Source: Candidatus Bathyarchaeia archaeon (GTDB taxonomy: Archaea; Thermoproteota; Bathyarchaeia; Bathyarchaeales; Bathycorpusculaceae). From it: a stretch of DNA of 64,000 nucleotides. The translations under genes and the position numbers were made by a program. The stretch spans positions 62,001 through 126,000 of the forward strand of contig JAVYUU010000002.1 of assembly GCA_038728085.1 (NCBI GenBank), written 5' to 3'. Each line of letters starts with the position of its first letter. Position 1 is the stretch's first letter. Under the pieces are notes generated by a model, which was not told the origin of the DNA, searched no databases, and worked only from the letters and a program-made list of their open reading frames with translations. Below, in pieces: positions 7,667 through 16,990 of this stretch.

Positions 7667-8629
7667 ATGTCCACGATAATTCGAATTGAAAACTTGACAA
7701 AAAAGTTTGGAACCTTCACGGCGGTTGATCACCTGAACTTGGAAATTGAGGAAGGGGAGATCCTCGGCCTTTTAGGTCCAAACGGTGCTGGAAAAACCAC
7801 GACTATTCTCATGCTTGCAACGGTTATAAAGCCCACGGAGGGTACAGCCTACGTTGGAGGCTATGACATTAGGAAGAACCCGGACAAGGTGCGCGAGCTT
7901 TTAGGAGTTGCCTTCCAGGAGCCTAAAATGCTGTGGGTCAGCACCCCATGGGACGTGGTTAACTGGCATGCCAAGGTCTGCGGGCTGTCAACGCAAGAGC
8001 GTAAAAAGAGGGTCCGCGAGGTCCTCGAGGCCTTGGACATGTGGGAGTATCGCCATAGAAGTGTTCACGCCCTTTCCGGTGGAATGCGAAAGCGGGTTGA
8101 AATAGCTAAGGTGCTGATTCAAAGGCCTAAAATAGCCGTAGTGGATGAGCCGACAGCCCAGATTGACGTTGTTGGCAAGCATAAGATTTGGAGGATGCTT
8201 CGGGAACTATGTGATGAAGGAACCACCATAATCCTTGCAACCAACGAGCTTTACGAGGCTGACGTGCTCTCCGATCGGGTTGGCATAATGCATAGGGGCA
8301 AGCTGCTCGTATGCGACACTCCTCAAAGGCTTAAGGATAGCATTGTAGGCGGCGACATAGTTGAAATCAAATTTGAAGCCGAGCCCTCACCGGAAACTGT
8401 TGAGGAGCTAAGCCATTTCAAGGAGGTTGTAAAGGTTATCAGGGCTGGGGCTTCCACGCTGCGTCTCTACCTAAACAAGGTTGAGGAGGTTGTGCCGAAA
8501 ATCATGGAGGAGCTTATGAAGGAGGGGGCTGCCGTTTCCTCTATCCGCATGAGCGAGCCAAGCTTGGATGATGTGTTCGCCCACTATACGGGCTTAACCC
8601 TCGAAGAGGCGGAGAAAGGGGGACACTGA
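7667..8629 (+). CDS. ABC transporter ATP-binding protein (DrrA/CcmA type)
   Basis: Cytoplasmic ATPase subunit of an ABC-2 exporter. Walker A GPNGAGKTT, the Q-loop in AFQEPK, signature LSGGMRKRVEIA, Walker B KIAVVDEPTAQID and a downstream ATNELYEAD are all present; the H-loop position reads TNE rather than the usual H, a deviation worth noting. The C-terminal 90 residues form the extra domain common in DrrA-type ATPases. It is the first gene of a three-gene unit with two ABC-2 permeases. Transported substrate unknown. Confidence 0.92.
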   Translation: MSTIIRIENLTKKFGTFTAVDHLNLEIEEGEILGLLGPNGAGKTTTILMLATVIKPTEGTAYVGGYDIRKNPDKVRELLGVAFQEPKMLWVSTPWDVVNWHAKVCGLSTQERKKRVREVLEALDMWEYRHRSVHALSGGMRKRVEIAKVLIQRPKIAVVDEPTAQIDVVGKHKIWRMLRELCDEGTTIILATNELYEADVLSDRVGIMHRGKLLVCDTPQRLKDSIVGGDIVEIKFEAEPSPETVEELSHFKEVVKVIRAGASTLRLYLNKVEEVVPKIMEELMKEGAAVSSIRMSEPSLDDVFAHYTGLTLEEAEKGGH

Positions 8630-8652
8630 AGACGCGGAAGCTCCTATATGTT

Positions 8653-9399
8653 GTGGAGCGAGATGTTCGCCTATTCTTCCAATACAAAGTCATGGTTATT
8701 ATGAGGGCTATTTGGTTTGTTTCCCAAATAGCCTTTTTCGGGCTTATAGCATCCCGCATGGTTGCCGTGGAGGATTACTTCCGCTACTATGTTGGCGGCT
8801 TATCCGTCATGACGCTTTACTCGGCAGCCATATTCATTGGTTTCGACATATATGAGGAAGCTGAGCATGGGGTCTTCGAATACCTTCTAAGCCTACCAGT
8901 TACAAGGAGGCAGCTTGTTCTTGGGCGTTCCATCGGAGGGGGACTCCGCGCCTTCATATACGTGGCACCGCTCATGTGCATAGCCCTCTACGTCATTGGC
9001 ATAGCGAATCCGCTTAACTTTCTCATAGCTTTGTTTTCGCTTTTCCTCTTCGCCTTCGGAGTCTCCGGAATGAGCATAACCTTAGCCGTTGCAATAAAAT
9101 CCAGCGATCGCTTCGACATCCTTATGGGAGTTTTAGATGCACTAATCGTCCGCCTAAGCACAGCCATGTATCCATTAAGCTTTGTTAAGGAGGCAAATCC
9201 CCTTTACGGATGGATTGCCAACTTTAACCCGGTCACTTACGCCGCTGAGCTTTTCCGCTGGGGTGCTGGGATTGAATCCCTCATATCTTTTGACAACCCG
9301 CTTCTGCCCCTCCTTGGAATAGTCATGTTTTTCGGCTTCTTCATGTTTGTGGGTATAGTGCTCTATGACAAGAGCATAGAGGGCGGTGGATGGCGGTGA
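8653..9399 (+). CDS. ABC-2 type permease
   Basis: Membrane subunit with six predicted transmembrane segments; YLLSLPVTRRQLVLGRSIGG is the conserved ABC-2 cytoplasmic coupling region. GTG 8653 is used here. The reading frame stays open to the stop of the ATPase gene, and a CTG at 8626 preceded by GGGGG would add a plausible basic N-terminus (KTRKLLYV), so the true start may lie further upstream. It overlaps the next permease gene by 10 bases. Pairs with it to form a heterodimeric channel. Confidence 0.85.
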   Translation: MERDVRLFFQYKVMVIMRAIWFVSQIAFFGLIASRMVAVEDYFRYYVGGLSVMTLYSAAIFIGFDIYEEAEHGVFEYLLSLPVTRRQLVLGRSIGGGLRAFIYVAPLMCIALYVIGIANPLNFLIALFSLFLFAFGVSGMSITLAVAIKSSDRFDILMGVLDALIVRLSTAMYPLSFVKEANPLYGWIANFNPVTYAAELFRWGAGIESLISFDNPLLPLLGIVMFFGFFMFVGIVLYDKSIEGGGWR

Positions 9400-10181
9400 A
9401 GAGGCACATCGTGTACATCCTTGAAAATGATTTTAGAAATTTCTTCCGCTACAAATGGTGGCTTGTAGGCTTGATAAGCATGAACCTAGCTGACCTGTTT
9501 ATTATGGCGATAGTCTATAACCGAATGCTGAATCCTGAGATAATCCAGCAAATAAAAAGCTACTTCAACTTCTTCGCGCCCGGATTAACCGTTACAGGCT
9601 TGTTTGCATCTGCATTCATGATTGGACGAGAGGTAAACATGGAGAAAAGGCGGGAGGTCCATCAATATCTACTAAGCCTGCCTATGACTAGGTTTGAGCT
9701 TGCCTTTGGACGGGTGCTTTCCGGGGGGCTGCGGGGCATGATGTACATGTCCCCCCTTCTCTTAACATGCTTCGCCTTTGTTGGGCTTCCAACGCTGACT
9801 CAGTTTTTCATAATACTGTGTGTGCTGTTCTTTCTAGCCATGGGAATTTCCGGCTTAAGCATAGCCATAGCTGTTTCCACAAGAAGCATAGACAAGTTTG
9901 TAACTGCAAGGGGCTTGGTTTATTATCTGCTGTTCTTCTGCAGCAGCGTCTTTTATCCATTCTCTCTAATTGAACAGCTTGGTCGGGAGGGCAAGTTTCC
10001 GCTTTTCTTGGTGCAATTTGCAAGGATAAACCCGTTGAGCAATGCCTCAGATCTTATACGCTCCTTCCTCCTGGGAACTCCCTCCTTTTCGCCTGAAATG
10101 ATCATCAGCGTTCTGGTTTTTTCAGTCGTTTTTACGGGCTTAGCGGCTTTCGCCTACATAAAGTTGATTGAACGAGCATAA
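9390..10181 (+). CDS. ABC-2 type permease
   Basis: Second membrane subunit of the exporter, related to the preceding one: the same coupling motif occurs as YLLSLPMTRFELAFGRVLSG, followed by six hydrophobic segments. The start codon lies inside the end of the upstream gene, indicating translational coupling. Together with the ATPase at 7667 the two permeases make a complete heteromeric ABC-2 exporter. Substrate unknown; the family exports drugs, polysaccharides or lipids. Confidence 0.85.
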   Translation: MAVKRHIVYILENDFRNFFRYKWWLVGLISMNLADLFIMAIVYNRMLNPEIIQQIKSYFNFFAPGLTVTGLFASAFMIGREVNMEKRREVHQYLLSLPMTRFELAFGRVLSGGLRGMMYMSPLLLTCFAFVGLPTLTQFFIILCVLFFLAMGISGLSIAIAVSTRSIDKFVTARGLVYYLLFFCSSVFYPFSLIEQLGREGKFPLFLVQFARINPLSNASDLIRSFLLGTPSFSPEMIISVLVFSVVFTGLAAFAYIKLIERA

Positions 10182-10252
10182 TTTTGAAGTTAAATTTATG
10201 TGCATGATCGCCTAAACTCTTCTTTCTCCCTTTAATTTGAAGGTTAACCCAG

Positions 10253-11620
10253 ATGTGCAGCGTGAAGACTCTCTTTGAACCAAAAACGGTTCTGCTAGTG
10301 GGCTCCAGCCGCGTCAAGGAGAAGGTTGGGCTGGCGTCGCCATGGCTCTTCGAAAACATCATCTACAATATGCGAAAATTTTTCAAAGGGAAAATCTACA
10401 TCCTCGACATCGATGGAAAAGCTGGTTTTGGCAGTATTGAGGAGTTGCCGGAAATCCCTGAGTTGGCAGTTGTCATGCTGCCTCCAAGGGATTCTCTACG
10501 CTATGTTGAAGGGTGTGCCGCTTCCGGAGTGAAAGCCTTCATATTAATAACGGGCGGTTATAAGGATGACCAGCGCCGGCAACTCTTGAAAGTGAAAGAG
10601 GAATATGGCGTTAGAATCCTGGGACCCAACACTGTTATGGGTGTCATAAACACGGCTAATGGGTTGAATACAACCTTTGAGAGGGATGTCATGCCGAAAA
10701 GGGGAAACATCGCCATCATCTCTCAAAGCGGTGGAGTGGGCGCATGCCTCCTTGACTGGGCATGCTTCTACGGCGTGGGCTTAAGCAAAGTCGCTTTCAT
10801 GGGCGATAAGGTGGACGTGGACGACGCTGATATGGTTAAGTATTTTGGCGAAGACGCGGAGACTAGGGTTATATGCCTATACATGGAGGGCGTAAAAAAC
10901 GGTAGACGCTTTATAGAAGAGGCTAGAAAAGTTGTGGGGAGAAAACCCATCATAGCATTAAAGGGCGGAGCAACCCAAGAATCCGCCCATAGAGCTAGGT
11001 CGCACACCGCCTCCATGGCGGGAGCAGATGAAGTTTTTGATGCCGCCTTCAAAAAGGCTGGAATAATCCGGGTTGGAGACGTAGAGGAGCTTATGAATGC
11101 GGCGTTGGCTCTCTCCAAGCAGCCGCCAATGATGGGCGACAATGTGGCCATAGTGAGCAACGTGGGTGGTCCGGCTATACTTGCAGCTGACGCTGTGGTT
11201 AGAAACAATCTTAAGCTTGCCAGACTTTCAGAAAGGACGAAAAATGAAATTGAGAAGGCTTATCCTGGTGTGGATGCAGTAAACCCTATCGATTTGATAG
11301 CGGATGCTAGAGCGGAAAGATTTCAGAAGGTTTTAGATCTCGTTTTAGCCGATGAAAATGTTGACGGAGTTCTCGTGATAAACATGCTTAAATCATGCTT
11401 TTTTGAACCCGAGGATGCGAAGGTGATTCCAGAGGTGGCGGCTAAACATCCCTACAAGCCTGTTGTGGATGTGCCAGCTGGTGGCGAGGACTTTAAACTC
11501 GTCTATGATGTGATCGGTGAAAGTCCAATACCCCTCTATAATTTGCCAGAAAAAGGCGTTAAAGCCCTAAAAGCCCTGAGACTTTACGGGAAAATTCTGA
11601 ACGAGGTTAAGACGGGTTAA
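10253..11620 (+). CDS. Acetate-CoA ligase (ADP-forming), alpha-type subunit
   Basis: Alpha subunit of ADP-forming acyl-CoA synthetase, which converts acyl-CoA, ADP and phosphate to acid, CoA and ATP; it is the substrate-level phosphorylation step of archaeal fermentation. The N-terminal CoA-binding Rossmann domain (KTVLLVGSSR) is followed by two succinyl-CoA-ligase-like domains. The phosphorylated histidine is His251 in RSHTASMAG, and the ISQSGGVG loop is the nucleotide/CoA site. The ATP-grasp beta subunit is not fused and not adjacent, so it must be encoded elsewhere. Length (455) matches the separate alpha subunit. Acyl specificity cannot be read from sequence. Confidence 0.88.
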   Translation: MCSVKTLFEPKTVLLVGSSRVKEKVGLASPWLFENIIYNMRKFFKGKIYILDIDGKAGFGSIEELPEIPELAVVMLPPRDSLRYVEGCAASGVKAFILITGGYKDDQRRQLLKVKEEYGVRILGPNTVMGVINTANGLNTTFERDVMPKRGNIAIISQSGGVGACLLDWACFYGVGLSKVAFMGDKVDVDDADMVKYFGEDAETRVICLYMEGVKNGRRFIEEARKVVGRKPIIALKGGATQESAHRARSHTASMAGADEVFDAAFKKAGIIRVGDVEELMNAALALSKQPPMMGDNVAIVSNVGGPAILAADAVVRNNLKLARLSERTKNEIEKAYPGVDAVNPIDLIADARAERFQKVLDLVLADENVDGVLVINMLKSCFFEPEDAKVIPEVAAKHPYKPVVDVPAGGEDFKLVYDVIGESPIPLYNLPEKGVKALKALRLYGKILNEVKTG

Positions 11621-11671
11621 CTATATCTGGAAAGACGTGTATTTATTTCATTGCGTTAAAATGGTGAAAAG

Positions 11672-13396
11672 GTGTCCAGCAGACAAAAGAGTCTCCGCAT
11701 GGAGTTGGATGAGCGAATCGTTGATTTCTGTAGGCAAATTGCCAATTCCAAGCATATAAGCGGTGTCTGCCTATGTGGGTACACGTTTGGCTCCTTTGAA
11801 AGGACAAAAATGCCGCTGGAGATTTTGCTCGTAGTCAAGGGCTTTAAGCCTATGTTGATGAACTACTTTAGGCTTTTTGATGGCAAGCCAGTCATATTCT
11901 ATGTTGTTGACAAGTGGATTTTCGAGAGAGATGTGGACAGCGGATTTCTAGGCGAAGCCTTCAGTGTGTACCTCCTTTTCCCCTACAAGCCTCTAGTTGG
12001 AGGGGAATACCTAAAAGCGGAAGAGTTTAAGCTTAAAAGACGCTTAATTCTTGAGGCTTTGGAAAACCTTGTTCTGGACTTTCCAGAACTTTCCCATGAA
12101 ATCCGCATAAAACCAGAATACTTCATGTATGAGGCTATGTTGAGCAGAGCCCGTCTCTTCCCACCATTATATTACGTGATATCCAGCTGTTTACGTGGAG
12201 AGACGCGGGAACAGAATATTCAGCGGATTATTAGCGGATACAATGCGGCTATAAGGGAGCTGCGGAAAGAGGGTGTTCTTGAAGATGCTGGTGGCGGTTT
12301 CCTTAAAATTTCAAAAGCCTTTATTGATGGCTCTAAAAGTCGGGGGAAGCTGTTCAGAAACCTTTTAAAGTCAACTCAGAAGACTCTCCTCATGACCATT
12401 CTAGGAATTTTTCCCAAGATTTTGGCGTTTCTTTCGGAAAACATGACCACTTTGTCGAGGATTCAGCTCTTTGAAAATGAGGGATTGAGGCTTAAAGCGG
12501 AATGCGGTATAGAAGACCCCCAGAGATATCTGTTTGTTCCGACGGCTAACGGCTTCGTTTCCCTTGCCGCTAGGATGGGCATAGAAGACTTCGCCAAAAA
12601 AGTCCTTAATGTGGCTGAGAGCGCCGTGGTTGATGTTGAGGAGTTGGGCGGAGTTTTAAATGATGTATATCTGGTTAAGGTTTCCTCAAACGGCGAGCAA
12701 AAGATCGTCGTTAAAAGTTTTAAGGACTGGTCGGATATCAAGTGGTTCCCATTAACCTTGTGGACTTTTGGCACCAGAACCTTCGCTGTTCTTGGGCGCT
12801 CAAGACTTGAAAGGGAATGCTCCATAAATCAGTTTCTCCATTCAAAGGGTTTCGCCGTTCCCCGACTTCTCGGTGTAAGCCATGCTGAAAGACTGGTTTT
12901 CATGGAGTACTTGGAGGGTGAACCCCTCGACAAAGTAATAAAGCGAACCTTTGACTTGGCGGCTGAAGGCAGTGACATCCAAGAGGAGTTGAAGGTTTTC
13001 AGGAGGGTTGGGGAAACTATTGCAAAAGTTCACGCCCTCAACATAGCCTTAGGCGACACAAAACCGGACAACATATTAATAGGCAAGGACGGAGAAGTCT
13101 ATCTAATGGATTTTGAGCAAGCTTCCCGCAACGGCGACAAAGCCTGGGACATTGCCGAACTCCTATATTTTATTGGGCATTATGCACCGCCACTAGCTGG
13201 GACACAAGTTGCAGAAGCCATCGTGAAGGCTTTTCTTAAAGGCTATTTAGAGGCAGGTGGAGACGTAGAAGCCGTGAGGGCGGCTGGAAAGCCAAAATAC
13301 ACGAAAGTCTTTAGCATTTTCGTTTTCCCCCACATAATTTTAGCCATTTCAAATATTTGCCGAAAAGCAATGCTGGAGGAGCATAACCATGGTTAA
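11672..13396 (+). CDS. Nucleotidyltransferase-like / protein-kinase-like fusion
   Basis: A 574-residue protein whose C-terminal part (about 320-560) is an atypical kinase of the Bud32/RIO/Kdo-kinase type: LEELGG-like nucleotide loop, VVKSF lysine, ALGDTKPDNILI catalytic loop and LMDFEQ in place of DFG. Asp and Asn of the catalytic loop are present, so activity is plausible. The N-terminus (about 10-120) resembles a nucleotidyltransferase fold (CGYTFGSFER) but lacks the paired aspartates (PLEILL where DxD is expected), so it is probably non-catalytic. The middle region looks helical. The gene overlaps the following RNase J-type gene by 8 bases, suggesting a functional link to RNA metabolism. 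GTG 11672 follows a GGTGA. Confidence 0.6.
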   Translation: MSSRQKSLRMELDERIVDFCRQIANSKHISGVCLCGYTFGSFERTKMPLEILLVVKGFKPMLMNYFRLFDGKPVIFYVVDKWIFERDVDSGFLGEAFSVYLLFPYKPLVGGEYLKAEEFKLKRRLILEALENLVLDFPELSHEIRIKPEYFMYEAMLSRARLFPPLYYVISSCLRGETREQNIQRIISGYNAAIRELRKEGVLEDAGGGFLKISKAFIDGSKSRGKLFRNLLKSTQKTLLMTILGIFPKILAFLSENMTTLSRIQLFENEGLRLKAECGIEDPQRYLFVPTANGFVSLAARMGIEDFAKKVLNVAESAVVDVEELGGVLNDVYLVKVSSNGEQKIVVKSFKDWSDIKWFPLTLWTFGTRTFAVLGRSRLERECSINQFLHSKGFAVPRLLGVSHAERLVFMEYLEGEPLDKVIKRTFDLAAEGSDIQEELKVFRRVGETIAKVHALNIALGDTKPDNILIGKDGEVYLMDFEQASRNGDKAWDIAELLYFIGHYAPPLAGTQVAEAIVKAFLKGYLEAGGDVEAVRAAGKPKYTKVFSIFVFPHIILAISNICRKAMLEEHNHG

Positions 13397-14726
13397 AGAC
13401 GAGACATCCTTAACCTTCTATGGTGGGGTAAACGAAATCGGTGGAAACAAGATCCTCGTGAAAGATGGTAGCACCGCGGTTTTCCTTGACTTTGGGATGT
13501 CTTTCGCCTTGAGGAAGCAGTATTATTCGCCTCCCCTCCTATCACCTAAAAGTGAAAAAAGCCTTCAGGAGCTGGGCATACTGCCTAAACTTGACGGGGT
13601 TTACCGGTTTGACGATAAACCCCCAGCGGTAAATGCCATCTTTATTTCTCATGGGCATATGGACCATTCTGCCTACCTCTCCTTCGTGAAAAGGGAAATC
13701 CCCGTCCACTGCGGCGAAACAACAAAGACAATTCTCACAGCGCTCGGCGAAATCCGCAAGGCAGATTTGGAATTCAATGTGGAGGGCATAGATTTCCACA
13801 CTTTCAGAACAGGCGACACCATAAAGATTGACGGTTTAGAAATTGAGCCCCTGCATGTTGATCACTCTGTGCCGGGGGCTTATGGCTTCATAATTCACAC
13901 CTCAAGGGGGACAGTTGCCTACACGGGAGACTTCAGGGATCACGGTGCAAAGGGCGAGATGACCCGGGAGTTTGTGGAGCGGGCTAGGGCGGCTGAGCCC
14001 GTGGCTGTTGTTTGTGAAGCCACCAACATGACGAGCGTTTCCGTTTCATCTGAAAGGGAGGTTGAAGCTAAATTAAGCCATATTGTCGGTCAAGCTGACG
14101 GCTTGGTGCTTGCGGAATTCGCCTACACAGACGTGGACAGACTTAACTCGTTCTACAGAGCAGCCCTTAAAAACAACCGGTGCTTGGCTGTTTCACTGCG
14201 ACAAGCCTACTTAATTGAGGCGTTGAGCAGCGACCGGAAGCTTCGCATTCCAAAGCTTAGCGATGAGGGGATCCTCATCTTTCGAAAGTCGAAGGAGCGC
14301 CTATATGCTTGGGAAAAACAAATCCTTGAGCGCTATCCAGACAAGGTTGTGGACGCCGAACGGGTTTCGAAGCGCCAACAAAACATAATCTTGACAATGT
14401 CCCTTTACGATTTGGAGCAGCTGGTGGAAATCCAACCCCGACCCGGAAGCTGCTATATATTCTCTTCTTCCGAGCCCTTCAATGAGGAGATGGAGATAGA
14501 CTTTGAAAGGCTTGTTAACTGGCTTAGGCATTATGGCTTGCCGCAATATCATGTGCACGTTTCCGGACACATAACGCCATTAAGGCTTAAGGCTTGCCTC
14601 AAAGAAATTAACGCCAAAAAAGTTTTTCCAGTGCACACGGAAAACGCCGGGCTTTTCGCTAGGTTCATGCAGGACCTCAAAAGCCAAATTGTGGTAACCG
14701 AGAAAGGCAGAGAATACCCGCTTTAG
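13389..14726 (+). CDS. RNase J-type beta-CASP metallo-beta-lactamase nuclease
   Basis: Zinc-dependent nuclease of the beta-CASP family; archaeal RNase J is a 5'-3' exoribonuclease. Seen in order: GGVNEIGGNKILV at the N-terminus, the HGHMDHSAYL metal motif, HVDHSVPGAYG, YTGDFRDHG, a beta-CASP insertion with the C-terminal HVSGH and FPVHTEN histidines. Length 445 is normal for archaeal RNase J. It is translationally coupled (8-base overlap) to the kinase-like gene upstream. A role in mRNA turnover is inferred from family knowledge; the exact activity would depend on clade. Confidence 0.85.
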   Translation: MVKDETSLTFYGGVNEIGGNKILVKDGSTAVFLDFGMSFALRKQYYSPPLLSPKSEKSLQELGILPKLDGVYRFDDKPPAVNAIFISHGHMDHSAYLSFVKREIPVHCGETTKTILTALGEIRKADLEFNVEGIDFHTFRTGDTIKIDGLEIEPLHVDHSVPGAYGFIIHTSRGTVAYTGDFRDHGAKGEMTREFVERARAAEPVAVVCEATNMTSVSVSSEREVEAKLSHIVGQADGLVLAEFAYTDVDRLNSFYRAALKNNRCLAVSLRQAYLIEALSSDRKLRIPKLSDEGILIFRKSKERLYAWEKQILERYPDKVVDAERVSKRQQNIILTMSLYDLEQLVEIQPRPGSCYIFSSSEPFNEEMEIDFERLVNWLRHYGLPQYHVHVSGHITPLRLKACLKEINAKKVFPVHTENAGLFARFMQDLKSQIVVTEKGREYPL

Positions 14727-14765
14727 GACGTTAACTATATCTTTTGGAAGGTCCAATTAGCTCCT

Positions 14766-15680
14766 ATGATAACCATTATTGGTGCTGGACGCGTTGGAAG
14801 CGCCGCAGCTTTCAATGTTTTAAGGTACCGAATAAGCGATGTTGTGTTAATCGACATTTTTGAGAATTTAGCGAAGGGCGAAGCCTTGGACATGATGCAG
14901 ACAGCCCCCGCCCTAGAGTTTGACGGCAAAATCATCGGGACAAGCGACTACAGTCAAATGAAAGGCTCAGAGCTGGTCATCATAACTGCTGGTGAGTCGC
15001 GAAAACCTGGAATGAGTCGCCTCGACTTGATGCGGAAAAACGCGGGTATAGTGCGGTCCATAGTGCGGGAAGTCGTGAAATACGCGCCCAACTGCAAAAT
15101 CATGATGGTTACGAATCCCGTTGACGTTATGACATACATAGCCTACAAAGAATCTGGCTTTGAGCGAAATCGTGTCTTTGGAATGGGCAACATTCTTGAC
15201 ACGTTACGTTTTAGGTCTTATATCGCTTTAGAGTTGGGTGTTTCAAGGGAGGACATCCGGGCACTTGTGATAGGCGAACATGGCGACTCCATGGTTCCAT
15301 TGGCGGAATACGCGTCGGTAGCGGGCATCCCCATAATGCGCCTTCTTTCAAAGGAGCAAATTGAAAAAATCATAAACCTAACCATAACATCGGGCGCGGA
15401 GGTAATAAAACTTAAGGGTTCAACGGTCCACGCGCCAGCCGCCGCCATAGCCATCATGGCTGACGCTATATTGCGCGGCAGAAACCGTGTCATGGGAGTG
15501 TCCACGTACCTTCAGGGTGAGTATGGCTTCCATGATGTTGCCATAGGCGTGCCCGTTGTTTTGGGCAGAAGCGGTGTTGAACGCATTTTAGAGCTTGAGC
15601 TTCTGCCCGAAACTCGGAAACGCCTAGAAAAATCTGTTGCAGTAATTAAGGAGGCTATCCGTGAACTGGAGGCTTCCTAA
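14766..15680 (+). CDS. mdh: Malate dehydrogenase (LDH/MDH superfamily)
   Basis: NAD(P)-dependent oxidation of malate to oxaloacetate in the cytoplasm. N-terminal GAGRVGSAAA nucleotide loop, the acidic VLIDIF after strand 2, catalytic loop ITAGESRKPGMSR, MVTNPVDVM, and the active histidine in GEHGDSMVP. The loop residue that sets specificity is Arg in RKPGMSR, as in malate dehydrogenases; lactate dehydrogenases have Gln. Aspartate after beta-2 (VLIDI) favours NAD over NADP. Monocistronic as far as can be seen. 304 residues is standard for archaeal LDH-like MDH. Confidence 0.92.
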   Translation: MITIIGAGRVGSAAAFNVLRYRISDVVLIDIFENLAKGEALDMMQTAPALEFDGKIIGTSDYSQMKGSELVIITAGESRKPGMSRLDLMRKNAGIVRSIVREVVKYAPNCKIMMVTNPVDVMTYIAYKESGFERNRVFGMGNILDTLRFRSYIALELGVSREDIRALVIGEHGDSMVPLAEYASVAGIPIMRLLSKEQIEKIINLTITSGAEVIKLKGSTVHAPAAAIAIMADAILRGRNRVMGVSTYLQGEYGFHDVAIGVPVVLGRSGVERILELELLPETRKRLEKSVAVIKEAIRELEAS

Positions 15681-15842
15681 CATTTATTGGCTTGTTTTCA
15701 AGCTAATAGCGACTACCCTCTATAGTTTTGGTTGATTTTGAGTTTTTAGTTTTGGTTTTGAAGATTAATCATAAGGCTATGTCGTTGTTTTGGATTCGTA
15801 ACCTATAAGTTGAGGCATCAAATCTTAATACATGCGATAAAA

Positions 15843-16088
15843 ATGAAAACAGCAACCGCCGACAAACTAAACCGACGCCTCCAAATCCTAATCCACACAT
15901 TAGGCTTAAGCTGCCTAGGCGGAGCCATATTCCTCCAAATACTAGTTTTCACGGATATACTCCAACACGGCTACTTCATGGCTGTGGAAAACAACCCAGC
16001 CATCCTAGCATTCGAAATAGCCCTCACATTTTTCGCCCTTATCTACTTCCTATACATGTATCAGCGGTTTATACGCTCAATAAAATAG
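15843..16088 (+). CDS. Small membrane protein, unknown
   Basis: 81 residues from ATG 15843 with two hydrophobic segments (around 20-42 and 55-75) and a basic tail, so probably an inner membrane hairpin with both ends in the cytoplasm. No family recognised. The frame is open upstream to an alternative TTG near 15810. It is flanked by AT-rich non-coding DNA on both sides and may be transcribed alone. Confidence 0.5.
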   Translation: MKTATADKLNRRLQILIHTLGLSCLGGAIFLQILVFTDILQHGYFMAVENNPAILAFEIALTFFALIYFLYMYQRFIRSIK

Positions 16089-16214
16089 CCGAAAATAAAC
16101 ATAATTCTTAAAAAAGCAACACGCCAAAAACACCAAATAACAAAAGAAGAACCATAAAACTGTTAAATAAACCCACTGGAAATATTCGGGTTTTAAATTA
16201 GGTGTGGATGTTGA

Positions 16215-16985
16215 ATGAATGAAAGAGTGATTGCCTCTTTAACCTTATGTCTAAGTTTGTTTCTCGCTGTGGTATGCGCTGATGTTGGGGTGCAAGCCCC
16301 AACCAGCGAAATCGAAACGTTCTTTGATTCAAAAATTCCCGGTATGAGAATACAAGTCAACGGAACATCGACAACTAAACCCACAGAAAGTATAACCTTC
16401 AACTTGAGCATAACCCCTGATGCTCAAATGGAAGTCAAAATCACCTCAATAAGCCTAAAAATCTGCGGCTTTGAGAACGGAACAAGTAAAGCCATAATCT
16501 ACACCAATAACTGGGGGAACTTCAAGCTTACAGGAGCTGAAATTTATAGCGATAGCTTTCACGTCCCAGAGCGGGTTTGGGGCGTAGCCTACGGCGAAAT
16601 AACCCTAAACTACAACATTACAATCACTGATCAGCTTGGCACGCACCACTATGCCTTTCAAGGGATCACTTTGGGCTTTACCATGACCCGCATAGAAAAC
16701 GTTTATCTCAAGTCGCTTGAGGAGCAGCTTGAAAATCTGAAGGATACTATTGACGGGTTAAATCAGACTTTTAGGGATTGTTTTGGCAGGAATCTCACCC
16801 GTGATGAGCTTTTGAATCTTAATCAGACTCTTTGGGAACTTCAGCGGGACTATGAGGCTCTTAGGGGTGTTAAGAGCGAATTGGACAACACACGGACGGC
16901 TATGGTTTTCTTGGCCGTCGTCGCGGTCTTCTTTGTGGCTACGACGGCTTATCTTGTTTTTCGGAAGCCTAAGGACTACTTTTAG
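16215..16985 (+). CDS. Secreted, membrane-anchored surface protein, unknown
   Basis: 256 residues with an N-terminal signal segment (IASLTLCLSLFLAVVCA), an extracellular beta-rich domain carrying many N-x-S/T glycosylation sites, a coiled-coil stretch around 165-225 (SLEEQLENLKDTIDGLNQ) and a C-terminal transmembrane helix (AMVFLAVVAVFFVATTAYLVF) ending in a basic tail. This is the usual plan of archaeal envelope proteins held by a C-terminal anchor. No named family recognised. Convergent with the gene on the minus strand, with only 5 bases between stops. Confidence 0.65.
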   Translation: MNERVIASLTLCLSLFLAVVCADVGVQAPTSEIETFFDSKIPGMRIQVNGTSTTKPTESITFNLSITPDAQMEVKITSISLKICGFENGTSKAIIYTNNWGNFKLTGAEIYSDSFHVPERVWGVAYGEITLNYNITITDQLGTHHYAFQGITLGFTMTRIENVYLKSLEEQLENLKDTIDGLNQTFRDCFGRNLTRDELLNLNQTLWELQRDYEALRGVKSELDNTRTAMVFLAVVAVFFVATTAYLVFRKPKDYF

Positions 16986-16990
16986 CTTCT

